64,000 nucleotides of DNA from Flavobacterium sharifuzzamanii. GTDB taxonomy: Bacteria > Bacteroidota > Bacteroidia > Flavobacteriales > Flavobacteriaceae. Below are positions 8,613-15,689 of the stretch, piece after piece. Positions within the stretch are counted from its first letter, which is position 1, and each line of letters opens with the position of its first letter. Position numbers and translations under genes: made by a program. The stretch lies in the NCBI RefSeq assembly GCF_003254585.1, contig NZ_QJGZ01000035.1, forward strand, positions 1-64,000, read 5' to 3'. The notes below the pieces were generated by a model. The model was given only the letters and a program-made list of their open reading frames with translations, was not told where the DNA came from and searched no databases.

Positions 8613-9701
8613 ATGAGAAAAAAAATTAAAAATGTGCTAAAAGTAATTCTTATTTTCAGCATTGCGATGACGCTAACAAATTGTGAAAATGAAAGTACTG
8701 AAGTAAGCAATCAAGACCCCTCAGTTGTCAATGCTAAAAATTGGTTTCAACAGACCAATCCCGAGCTATCGATTCTAAAATACACCAAAAAAGTAGATTG
8801 GGAGCAAGCAATAGTTACTGATGGAGAAAAAGGAAAAGTAGTTGAAGTCCCTCTAATTTTGGAGGACAAAATTGCTGTAAAAAATAATGACGAATCACTG
8901 AAAACATATAATAGATTAGTTTTTGTCGTAGATAAAAACGATATGTATAAATTATCTCATGTTGTAATTTCAACTAACGAAAGTGATTTTGCTACAAATG
9001 ATAAGAGCTTCAACTTTTATAATGTAAAATCGAATTTTGAAGGATTTATTACTGTTTTAGATTCTCAAAATAAAATTTCTTATTTTAGCATTCGCGGAAA
9101 TAAAACAATATCGTCTTCAATAAGTAGCAAAATAAAACTTGAGGATGAAACTTGTCTTTATTTGGTTAAAACCTATGATGATGGTAGTTACGAGATAATA
9201 TATTTGATTTCTTGTGGTGGCGGTGGCAGTGGCGATGGCAGTGGCGGCGGAGGATATGGTGGTGGTGCTGATGGAAGTGGCGCTGTAACATCAGATGGAC
9301 AATTATTACAAACCATTAATGCAAGTGACCCATCGGCTTTTAGTATGACTTTTTTTGAATTAACACAAGAGCAGAAAAACCAAGTTTTGGCCAAGGCGAA
9401 TTTTTATCTTCTTCCATGGGCAGGAATTACGGTCAATATAGTTCAGAATAAAAATATTGGAAAACCTTTTTCAATAGATTCGGTAACAACTGATAGTTGG
9501 GGGCTCACATTGGGTTATACTTGGCATCAAACAACGTATCGCCAAAACACTGTTGGAAATAAAACAACTATAACGCTCGAAGGTAAAATTACATATGGAA
9601 CTGGTATAGAAGGAATTGGTGATGTATATGGTCAACTTGTCACTTACGAAATTGTTGTTAATAATACAAATGGACATATTGAATCGGGAATCAGGAATTA
9701 G
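8613..9701 (+). CDS. Hypothetical lipoprotein with glycine-rich linker
   Basis: The 362-residue product has a signal peptide with lipobox TLTNC (Cys24) and is probably a surface or periplasmic lipoprotein. Residues about 30-195 form a mixed alpha/beta region ending in YEIIYLISC, then a Gly/Ser-rich spacer of about 24 residues, then a C-terminal domain with GWGLTLGYTWH-like strands. No family is recognised. It follows the repeated promoter-like element by about 200 nt and precedes a tiny membrane-protein gene by 19 nt. Confidence 0.75.
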   Translation: MRKKIKNVLKVILIFSIAMTLTNCENESTEVSNQDPSVVNAKNWFQQTNPELSILKYTKKVDWEQAIVTDGEKGKVVEVPLILEDKIAVKNNDESLKTYNRLVFVVDKNDMYKLSHVVISTNESDFATNDKSFNFYNVKSNFEGFITVLDSQNKISYFSIRGNKTISSSISSKIKLEDETCLYLVKTYDDGSYEIIYLISCGGGGSGDGSGGGGYGGGADGSGAVTSDGQLLQTINASDPSAFSMTFFELTQEQKNQVLAKANFYLLPWAGITVNIVQNKNIGKPFSIDSVTTDSWGLTLGYTWHQTTYRQNTVGNKTTITLEGKITYGTGIEGIGDVYGQLVTYEIVVNNTNGHIESGIRN

Positions 9702-9720
9702 TCATTAAAATTAAAAATTT

Positions 9721-9858
9721 ATGGAAAAGACATTTTACGATTTTAGCTTATCAGTAGGGATTTGGCAAATCATTGTAGTTATATTTAATTTATTTATCTT
9801 GTATATGATATACTTGTTATTTAAATTTTTAAACCAAAACAAACCAAAAATAATATAA
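9721..9858 (+). CDS. Small single-pass membrane protein
   Basis: A 45-codon frame begins MEKTFYDFSLSVGIWQ and contains one strong hydrophobic helix (IIVVIFNLFILYMIYLLF) followed by a Lys-rich tail. It starts 19 nt after the lipoprotein gene, which suggests co-transcription. Function unknown. Confidence 0.65.
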   Translation: MEKTFYDFSLSVGIWQIIVVIFNLFILYMIYLLFKFLNQNKPKII

Positions 9859-9863
9859 AATAG

Positions 9864-9909
9864 CCCCGCTTCACAAAGCGTTCAACTTAAAAACTACGCA
9901 AATGTCTCT
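9864..9909 (+). repeat. Left-end fragment of the 239-bp palindromic element
   Basis: The bases from CCCCGCTTCAC to ACGCAAATGTCTC match the first about 48 bases of the two complete copies at 10044 and 10822. The match stops exactly where an IS3-type terminal sequence begins at about 9910, so an insertion sequence appears to have landed in this copy. Confidence 0.65.
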
Positions 9910-10044
9910 AGGCTGCACCCAAAAGTTTGGACGAATTTATAATTAATTTTTATGATAATGAGCTCGATATTGTATCGGGCTCATTCCTTTTAAATTAAGT
10001 TTTAATCTGTCGTTGTTATAATAGACAATATATTCGATTATTTC
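9910..10044 (-). mobile_element. Remnant of an IS3 family insertion sequence (3' end of transposase)
   Basis: On the minus strand 10044-9943 reads as 33 residues ending in stop: EIIEYIVYYNNDRLKLNLKG then MSPIQYRAHYHKN. This is the C-terminus of an IS3-family OrfB (DDE) transposase, where YNN-R--LNLKGMSP-QYR is diagnostic. Just beyond the stop, GGCTGCACCCAAAAGTTTGG at 9911 resembles the IS terminal inverted repeat. The remaining about 1.1 kb of the element is missing; the coding part is cut at 10044 where another repeat begins. It cannot be active. Confidence 0.85.
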
Positions 10045-10282
10045 CCTCCGCTCCACGAAGTCTTCAACTGAAAAGCTACGCAAATGTCTCTGACTTTGCG
10101 TTTTTTTGTTTCTTATAAATCCGAAAACCTCTCAAAAGTCTCCCGACTTTTTACGAATCGTTCTAAAATGATTATTTTTATAAGCACGATTGATGTAAAG
10201 TCAGAGACTTTGAGGCGTTTCTGTTTTCAAATTAACGATAGCAAAAATGGCGCAAAGTCAGAGACATTTGCGTAGCACGGGG
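10044..10282. repeat. 239-bp palindromic (MITE-like) element, copy A
   Basis: This copy has perfect 25-bp inverted repeats at 10076-10100 and 10251-10275 (outer part CTACGCAAATGTCTCTGACT). Inner arms, CCTCTCAAAAGTCTCCCGAC against CAGAGACTTTGAGG, also pair. It ends CACGGG at 10282. Copy B at 10822-11060 is the same length and about 90 percent identical. There is no coding capacity of its own, so a non-autonomous or structured repeat is likely. Confidence 0.85.
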
Positions 10283-10756
10283 ATTGTCGATGATAACAAA
10301 CTTCAAGATTCTCTGACTAATAAATATACTATTTTTTTTGTAAATGGAGATGAATTTATTAAACCTCGAAAGTTAAGCTATACTTCCTATTATCCAAGAC
10401 GTGATAAAGATTGGAATGTCGTTCAAAATAAAATAAAAGATACGCTTTATTTTAAACTCGATAATGAATATGTATATCAATCAAAAGTTAACCCCAAATG
10501 GTATTTAATTAAAGATAGCAATGACAAACAACATCTATTTTTTGAAAAACAAGACATCCAAAAAGGTTCTGCAATAAACAAGTTAATTAATTTTAAAGAA
10601 TTTGTTGAGTCCTCTAGATTTTATAATAAAGATAGAAAGCAAAAATTGTATGAAACCAGTTTAGTCAATTTCCTTGGCAATTATGTTGTCTACTTTGTTA
10701 AAACAGATGAACGTGAGCTCATTAAAGTAAATGTTGGCGAGGTAGTTTATGATTAA
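10247..10756 (+). CDS. Hypothetical protein whose first residues come from a repeat; possibly 5'-truncated gene
   Basis: A 169-codon frame opens inside the right arm of palindromic copy A, so its first 12 residues (MAQSQRHLRSTG) are translated repeat. The gene-specific part starts near residue 13 (IVDDNKLQDSLTNKYTIFFV) and is a soluble, lysine- and aromatic-rich protein ending KVNVGEVVYD. No signal peptide or known domain is seen. Most likely an older gene lost its true 5' end to the repeat, or the repeat now provides the start. Whether it is expressed is unclear. Confidence 0.45.
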   Translation: MAQSQRHLRSTGIVDDNKLQDSLTNKYTIFFVNGDEFIKPRKLSYTSYYPRRDKDWNVVQNKIKDTLYFKLDNEYVYQSKVNPKWYLIKDSNDKQHLFFEKQDIQKGSAINKLINFKEFVESSRFYNKDRKQKLYETSLVNFLGNYVVYFVKTDERELIKVNVGEVVYD

Positions 10757-10777
10757 CATTTTAACAATATTCTTACT

Positions 10778-10800
10778 GCGACGAACGCCTCGCTCGTAAA
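10778..10800. repeat. Degenerate copy of the GC-rich short repeat
   Basis: CGAACGCCTCGCTCGTAAAC resembles the GCGAGCGTCCTGCTCGTGAACGC type repeats at 13211 and 13673. It lies directly downstream of the preceding hypothetical gene. Similarity is partial. Confidence 0.4.
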
Positions 10801-10821
10801 CATACATTTTGAATTCAGAAG

Positions 10822-11060
10822 CCCCCCACTCCCCAAGGTCTTCAACTAAAAAACTGCGCAAATGTCTCTGACTTTGCGTTTTTTTTTGTTTATTATGAAT
10901 CGCAAAGCCTCTCAAAAGTCTCCGACTTTTTACGAATCGTTCTAAAATGCTTATTTTTATAAGCACAAGTGATATAAAGTCAGAGGCTTTGAGACGTTTC
11001 TGTTTTCAAATTAACGATAGCAAAAATGGCGCAAAGTCAGAGACATTTGCGTAGCACGGG
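10822..11060. repeat. 239-bp palindromic (MITE-like) element, copy B
   Basis: A second full copy in the same orientation as copy A. The inverted repeats at 10854-10878 and 11030-11054 differ by one base (CTGCGC against CTACGC). It also ends GTAGCACGGG. Together with copy A it brackets one hypothetical gene. Confidence 0.85.
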
Positions 11061-11141
11061 TTTACTAAACCTATATTAAAAACATAATTCACAACTTTTT
11101 TATTCATAAATTTGATAAATAAAAAGAGTTTTTTGCCTTTA

Positions 11142-11645
11142 ATGAAAAATAAATTTATTCGCAGTTACCAATTAACAAAGTGGAATATCATCACTATTTG
11201 TTCTTATTTATTGCTTTCTATTTTCTTATTAAGTTATGGTGCAATAAACCAAATTCATCTAAAAGGAGTATTGTCTTTCTACGGATTCGGAACTCAATTT
11301 TTTATTTACAGTTCTCAATATCGAGCTCTTCGTAATTTCAATTATTTTTTAATTTGGACTGTAATTGGAATAATTCATTTTTGCATTTTTCTTTCTATCA
11401 AAGATTCGGTAGAATTAGCATTCGTCAATGGCCATGCTTCTCTTGGCTTAAGAAGCACATTAATTACATTATTACTTTTTCAATTTTTAAGATACTTAAG
11501 TTTAAAAATTCAAGGAAAGGAATTAGTTGTTCCTGCAAAAAACGGTAAAACCGATCTTCTAGACGAGCGAAAAATTACTGTAGCTGATACAATCTTTTTT
11601 TTTATTTTTATTGGTGTAACCATGTTTTTTCTTGTAACAAAATAA
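11142..11645 (+). CDS. Hypothetical membrane protein with four helices
   Basis: The 167-residue product, starting MKNKFIRSYQLTKWN, has four hydrophobic segments: about 15-37, 63-87 (FNYFLIWTVIGIIHFCIFLS), a middle one around 100-115, and a C-terminal one ending FIGVTMFFLVTK. A TTG codon 30 nt upstream in frame is possible, but the ATG at 11142 gives the more usual N-terminus. No family is recognised. It lies just after palindromic copy B in the accessory stretch. Confidence 0.65.
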   Translation: MKNKFIRSYQLTKWNIITICSYLLLSIFLLSYGAINQIHLKGVLSFYGFGTQFFIYSSQYRALRNFNYFLIWTVIGIIHFCIFLSIKDSVELAFVNGHASLGLRSTLITLLLFQFLRYLSLKIQGKELVVPAKNGKTDLLDERKITVADTIFFFIFIGVTMFFLVTK

Positions 11646-11689
11646 ATTTCAAAAAAAGAAACCCACTTCTCTTCTAAGAGTTCATTCTA

Positions 11690-11728
11690 AACGTACCCAA
11701 GTGTCTCCGACTTTGTGCTCTTTTTTTA
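11690..11728 (+). repeat. Degenerate fragment of the palindromic element's left end
   Basis: ACGTACCCAAGTGTCTCCGA and the following CTTTGTGCTCTTTTTTT parallel CTACGCAAATGTCTCTGAC-TTTGCGTTTTTTT of the full copies with several mismatches. It looks like an eroded copy; support is limited. Confidence 0.4.
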
Positions 11729-11734
11729 TCAATA

Positions 11735-12058
11735 CTATAGATGAAACCTACACAAATCATCCAGCAACTCCATTTCATCTTCTGGCAATAACTGCAAGGC
11801 AATTTCAAGCAAAGTCATTACATTGACATTATTGTCTTTTGTAAAACTCGACAAACCGTTTGCATCAGGATTAAGCAAAATAATACTTGCCTTTAGCAAA
11901 TCTGAAACCATTAGATTTAATTCGTTATAAGAAGATACTTTTAGCGGTATTGTATACGAGTTGGTCTCTTTTGGAACTGGTTTTAGTTTGCTGAAGTAGC
12001 TTCCTTTATTTATCAATTCTAACAATTCTTCGGTTCTTTCTTTATTTTGTGTTTCCAT
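11735..12058 (-). CDS. Hypothetical small acidic protein
   Basis: This 107-residue soluble protein begins METQNKERTEELLELINKGS and ends LPEDEMELLDDLCRFHL. It is predicted mostly helical with an acidic C-terminus. No signal peptide, membrane segment or known motif is seen. It is the only minus-strand gene of this stretch and reads towards the degenerate repeat at 11690. Function unknown. Confidence 0.65.
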   Translation of the reverse strand: METQNKERTEELLELINKGSYFSKLKPVPKETNSYTIPLKVSSYNELNLMVSDLLKASIILLNPDANGLSSFTKDNNVNVMTLLEIALQLLPEDEMELLDDLCRFHL

Positions 12059-12198
12059 GATTTTCTGTTTTTTATTTCAAAAACGAAATTAGAAATAACA
12101 GATTATTTTTAAGTGATTGTAAACAATCAGGCGTATACAACCGAATTTAAAACTTACATGAAATATCTTATATTTGATAAAAACTAAACCTATCTAAA

Positions 12199-12552
12199 AT
12201 GCATAAACTAATTAAACTAAATCTTATTGGAGTGATTTTATTTCTTACTTCTTGTACTTCTATGACTCCACTTCAAGTACACAATACACTTCCTACTTTA
12301 ACAAAATCAAAATATATTACGCAATCAGAAATAGAAACGAGTACTTGCAAACCCTTAACAAAAAACAGAAGCTACGTTGCTCCCATTGGAATGACACCAA
12401 AAAACGATTTGACAAATGCTGCAAAAGGAATAGATGAATGGGTTAAAATTGATGGAGGAAATGCCTATGTTTTAAGAAATTTCAATTGGGTTAATATTGA
12501 CCAAGATACAAGTCAACTTCATGTTGATTTTGATACTTTGTTGTGTGAGTAA
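12199..12552 (+). CDS. Hypothetical lipoprotein
   Basis: The 117-residue product carries a signal peptide with lipobox LFLTSC (Cys19). The mature part (VAPIGMTPKNDLTNAAKGID and VKIDGGNAYVLRNFNW) has a short alpha/beta pattern like small surface lipoproteins of unknown function. Its stop codon region runs directly into a fragment of another gene (XRE regulator), so a deletion or recombination joined them. Confidence 0.65.
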   Translation: MHKLIKLNLIGVILFLTSCTSMTPLQVHNTLPTLTKSKYITQSEIETSTCKPLTKNRSYVAPIGMTPKNDLTNAAKGIDEWVKIDGGNAYVLRNFNWVNIDQDTSQLHVDFDTLLCE

Positions 12553-12604
12553 AATTGCACAAGCTTTAAAAATTCATCCAAGCGAATTGATTAAGGATTT
12601 GTAG
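12542..12604 (+). pseudogene. C-terminal fragment of an XRE/HTH_3 regulator
   Basis: In a frame different from the preceding lipoprotein, 12551-12604 reads KIAQALKIHPSELIKDL followed by stop. This is the typical last helix of Cro/C1-type helix-turn-helix domains (KIAKAL-V-PSEL--DL). No N-terminal HTH part remains. It appears to be a gene relic. The call rests on one short motif. Confidence 0.5.
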
Positions 12605-12676
12605 ACTGCTCCAATATTACAGATTAAAACTTAATCAAACATTCTAGTAGAAAGAATACTTAACCATTAACAAAAA

Positions 12677-13171
12677 ATGAAAAGCATCTTACAAATGATT
12701 ATTGTTATCACTGTTATTTTTAATGTAATGGCCTCTTTAATTGTAACAGTCGTAGACATTTGTTCTGATAGATATTTTGCAGAATATGAAAATATAAAAA
12801 GCTTTAAGAATAAAAAATTATACATGACTGATGATTTTTTATTTATAGAAAGTGGCACTCAAGATACAGGAGCAGATAACGGAATAGGACATTTTGTTGT
12901 CGAAGGAAGATTATTGAGTAATAATTCTAAAATAAGACTAATAGCAGGCAAAGAAGAGTATCTTGATTTAAATTTAAATAAACAACCACTTTACAAAAGT
13001 AGTTTAACCAATGACTTTTTCTTGAGAGATGCTCCTGCAGAATATTATCGAGATAAATTTATTTCTTTTTATTTAGGAATTTATTTTAAAGCATCTTTTT
13101 ATCTTATAATAAGTTTTATAATTTATTTCATTTTAAGATATATAAAGATACGCAGATATCGATTATTATAA
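12677..13171 (+). CDS. Hypothetical membrane protein with two helices
   Basis: This 164-residue protein has an N-terminal membrane helix (ILQMIIVITVIFNVMASLIV), a soluble middle of about 90 residues containing FLFIESGTQDTGADNGIGHF, and a C-terminal helix (FKASFYLIISFIIYFILRYI) followed by a basic tail. The topology, a loop between two helices, resembles DUF3592-like proteins but no clear family match is made. Lone gene in the accessory stretch. Confidence 0.65.
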   Translation: MKSILQMIIVITVIFNVMASLIVTVVDICSDRYFAEYENIKSFKNKKLYMTDDFLFIESGTQDTGADNGIGHFVVEGRLLSNNSKIRLIAGKEEYLDLNLNKQPLYKSSLTNDFFLRDAPAEYYRDKFISFYLGIYFKASFYLIISFIIYFILRYIKIRRYRLL

Positions 13172-13210
13172 CCCGATGGCAAACAACTAAGCTAATAATA
13201 TCCCCCGCTA

Positions 13211-13240
13211 GCGCGAGCGTACCCCTCGTGCACGCAATCT
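13211..13240 (+). repeat. GC-rich short direct repeat, copy 1
   Basis: GCGCGAGCGTACCCCTCGTG plus CACGCAATCT is closely matched at 13673-13702 (GCGCGAGCGTCCTGCTCGTG plus AACGCAATCT). The repeat is strikingly GC-rich for this genome. The two copies flank a single hypothetical gene in direct orientation. Confidence 0.7.
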
Positions 13241-13275
13241 TCACAAATTGAATACACTCATGAACAATGTACTAA

Positions 13276-13656
13276 ATGAAAATAGAAATTAACAAAAAGT
13301 ATCAGTCAAGTTTAATCGCAAATACTGATCTTCATGCAGGTGGTTTGTTTTTTTGTATAATCTACCAAAATCAATTGGAGTTTTTTAAGAATGGTAAAGT
13401 TGAGCTAACAAAAAAGATCGTTGATGCCTTTCGTCCTATGGATGAGCTCGATATTGAACATTTACAAAATTATAAGATTGTTGGAGATTACTCATTTAAT
13501 GATAGAGGATATTTGGTTTGTACGTTTGAGGATTTATTTTGGACATTTACCGGATTGTCTACCGAAAAAGATAGTTCAATTATTCCCTTCAACATTTATG
13601 ATAGTCGCTTACTAAATAGATGGGGAGAAGTTTACAAACTTGAAGAAGTTATTTAG
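13276..13656 (+). CDS. Hypothetical protein
   Basis: The 126-residue soluble protein begins MKIEINKKYQSSLIANTDLH and contains FFKNGKVELTKKIVDAFRPM and a C-terminal FNIYDSRLLNRWGEVYKLEE. It is predicted alpha/beta, with no signal peptide and no recognised family. Direct GC-rich repeats lie 36 nt upstream and 17 nt downstream, so it may have arrived as a unit. An immunity-type protein is possible but unsupported. Confidence 0.65.
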   Translation: MKIEINKKYQSSLIANTDLHAGGLFFCIIYQNQLEFFKNGKVELTKKIVDAFRPMDELDIEHLQNYKIVGDYSFNDRGYLVCTFEDLFWTFTGLSTEKDSSIIPFNIYDSRLLNRWGEVYKLEEVI

Positions 13657-13672
13657 TGACAATCCTGAGGTG

Positions 13673-13702
13673 GCGCGAGCGTCCTGCTCGTGAACGCAAT
13701 CT
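13673..13702 (+). repeat. GC-rich short direct repeat, copy 2
   Basis: This is the second copy of the repeat described at 13211, starting 17 nt after the stop of the intervening gene. It contains an internal palindromic feel (GCGAGCG / CTGCTCGT) like REP sequences. Confidence 0.7.
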
Positions 13703-13742
13703 AAGTAGGAAGTCTATTTTCTCATTCTATTTCCTTCTAGTT

Positions 13743-13967
13743 TTGTCATTTCGACGTAAGGAGAAATCTTCGCGAGTAACTCTACAAAGATTGGCAAGTA
13801 TACTTTGCGGAATTTCTCGTGTGATTTGCTTCGCCAGTTCGCTAACGCTCGGGTCTCCTTACGTCGAAATGACAATACTTTGTGGTTACAATATTGAAAA
13901 TTGTTGCGGAGCTACTTGCGAAGATTTCTCGTTCCTCGAAATGACAATACTGTGTGGTTACTACGCG
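13743..13967. repeat. Inverted-repeat element with 22-bp arms plus partial tandem copy
   Basis: The 22-mer starting TTGTCATTTCGACGTAAGGA at 13743-13764 recurs as its exact complement at 13854-13875. The right part, GAAATGACAATACTTTGTGG, is repeated again at 13938 with one change. A frame running through it (13656-14012) only encodes repeated VEMTILCGYN-type words and is not a gene. The 430-bp gap before the next gene is essentially this element. Confidence 0.8.
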
Positions 13968-14084
13968 GATAAACTGGCGAACGACAAACCGCAAAAAACC
14001 AACCCTCATTAAATCAGTATTTTAGCAATAAATTTATATATTTGGTTATACCAAAAACAAATTTACTATCTAAAACCACTATTA

Positions 14085-14900
14085 ATGAAAGGACTTATTA
14101 AACTCGGCCGTTTATTTTACGGTATTGGCATTATTACTTTAGGAGTACATCAGCTTATTATTAAAGATTTTCGATCTGAAATTTTATCACCTTTTCCCGC
14201 TTGGGCGCATCAATATCCTGTTTTTTCTATCCTTACGGGAATTGTTTTAATATTGGCAGGAATTATTATTTCGGGAATCGTTACCATTAAATTTATTGAC
14301 ACCAGAAAAGTCTGTCTTTATTTAGGTTTTGCTTTTCTTGCCGCTTTTATGGTTTCTCATCTTCCGTTTATTTTCATTTTTAATACCGATAAAACCAACG
14401 CCACACAAATTTGGATCAATGCTATTGAAGAACTCACGTATAGTGGTGGAGCGTTTGTATTGGCAGGTTCCTATAGTGCGAACAAAAGCGAAAGCAAATT
14501 TGACAAATTTCTAGAAAAACTTATTCCGGTTGGGCGAATTTTCTATTCGCTTTTAATGCTTTTGTTTGGTTTAAGCCATTTTCTTTTTGCCGAGTTTGTG
14601 TCTACAATGGTTCCAAAATGGTTGCCAGGAACTATGTTTTGGACTTATTTTGTAGGCGTTGCGCTTATTTGTTCGGGCATTTCGATTATTTTTAAGCTTT
14701 GGATAAAACCTATTTCGCTACTTTTGGCTTTAATGCTTTTACTTTTTGTACTTTTCTTCCATATTCAAGATGCTGTTGCAAATCCAACTGTTGGTAGCGG
14801 AAATGAAATTGTACGTGCCATTATTGCTTTACTTTTCTGCGGAATCGCATTGGTAATTGCACTAACAAACGATTCTAAAAAACAGGTTTTGGCGAGCTGA
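14085..14900 (+). CDS. DoxX-like integral membrane protein with internal duplication
   Basis: This 271-residue protein has about eight membrane helices arranged as two four-helix halves. The halves begin similarly: IKLGRLFYGIGIITLGVHQL at about residue 4 and PVGRIFYSLLMLLFGLSHFL at about residue 146. That layout is typical of DoxX/SURF4-like proteins whose function is often unknown. The gene is followed 35 nt later by an SRPBCC gene on the same strand. Confidence 0.8.
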   Translation: MKGLIKLGRLFYGIGIITLGVHQLIIKDFRSEILSPFPAWAHQYPVFSILTGIVLILAGIIISGIVTIKFIDTRKVCLYLGFAFLAAFMVSHLPFIFIFNTDKTNATQIWINAIEELTYSGGAFVLAGSYSANKSESKFDKFLEKLIPVGRIFYSLLMLLFGLSHFLFAEFVSTMVPKWLPGTMFWTYFVGVALICSGISIIFKLWIKPISLLLALMLLLFVLFFHIQDAVANPTVGSGNEIVRAIIALLFCGIALVIALTNDSKKQVLAS

Positions 14901-14935
14901 GATAATTTAGAAAAACTAAACTAAAAATTAACCCC

Positions 14936-15430
14936 ATGGAAAACTTCGATTGGACTTCTTTCACAAAAAAAATAGCCGTTAAAGCTCCGCTCAGCGACAT
15001 TTACAACGCTTGGACAATTGCTAACGAACTGGAAAAATGGTTTCTAGAAAAGGTATCTTTTTTTGATGCTAACGAAGAACCAATCAGCAAAGATCAAAAT
15101 GTTTCTGGAGGCAATGCTTATGAATGGCTTTGGTATTTGTATGATGATGCCATGAAAGGAAAAATAACTTCTGTCAACGGAAAAGACCGATTGCAGTTTA
15201 CGTTTGAAGGAACGTGTCTCGTAGATATAAAATTGAGTGAAGAAAATGGTTATACAATTGTAGAACTTCGCCATCATAACATTCCAACAGATGATAATTC
15301 GAAACAATATATCAGACTAGGCTGTTCCAACGGCTGGCATTTTTACTTGACCAATCTGAAATCGGTTTACGAAGGCGGGTTGGATTTACGTAATAAAGAT
15401 GAGAATTTGAATCCTATGATTAATAATTAA
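14936..15430 (+). CDS. SRPBCC / AHSA1-like (START superfamily) protein
   Basis: The 164-residue product starts with FDWTSFTKKIAVKAPLSDIY and NAWTIANELEKWF, the usual N-terminal strand-helix of Aha1-C-type SRPBCC proteins, and ends with GWHFYLTNLKSVYEGGLDLR. These proteins have a deep hydrophobic cavity for small ligands. The ligand here cannot be told from the sequence. It is probably co-transcribed with the DoxX-like gene. Confidence 0.88.
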   Translation: MENFDWTSFTKKIAVKAPLSDIYNAWTIANELEKWFLEKVSFFDANEEPISKDQNVSGGNAYEWLWYLYDDAMKGKITSVNGKDRLQFTFEGTCLVDIKLSEENGYTIVELRHHNIPTDDNSKQYIRLGCSNGWHFYLTNLKSVYEGGLDLRNKDENLNPMINN

Positions 15431-15445
15431 ACTAAATCGCTTAAA

Positions 15446-15685
15446 ATGGATCTTGAACAGATAATAGCGGGTCGTATTATTCTGGAGTTTTTAGGAGCTT
15501 CAGTACGATTTCTTGGCTACAATTTATGGACTCTTTCCAACGACAATGATTTCAGGACATTTGCAAGTTTCTGGTCACCAAGCGGAAGTAATCAGAAAAA
15601 AGATGATAATAGTAATCGAAATCATATGATTGGAGTTCTTTGCTTGGGAGGTTTCGTAATGTTGCTGATTGTTTTTAACACCTAA
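15446..15685 (+). CDS. Small hypothetical membrane protein
   Basis: A 79-residue protein beginning MDLEQIIAGRIILEFLGASV has a hydrophobic N-terminal region and a C-terminal helix (MIGVLCLGGFVMLLIVFNT) separated by a polar, Asn/Lys-rich loop. It starts 15 nt after the SRPBCC stop. Its stop is only 4 nt from the stop of the convergent DUF5995 gene. No family recognised. Confidence 0.6.
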   Translation: MDLEQIIAGRIILEFLGASVRFLGYNLWTLSNDNDFRTFASFWSPSGSNQKKDDNSNRNHMIGVLCLGGFVMLLIVFNT

Positions 15686-15689
15686 TTCA

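Noticed and set aside
9188..9394. A proline-rich frame on the minus strand
   Set aside because: It is the antisense of the glycine-rich linker of the lipoprotein gene.
10084..10275. A 63-codon frame inside palindromic copy A
   Set aside because: It is wholly contained in the repeat and mirrored by the inverted arms; copy B does not keep the frame.
13656..14012. A 118-codon frame through the inverted element
   Set aside because: Its sequence is made of the repeat (VEMTILCGYN and EMTILCGYYA words come from the repeated DNA), so it is not a gene.
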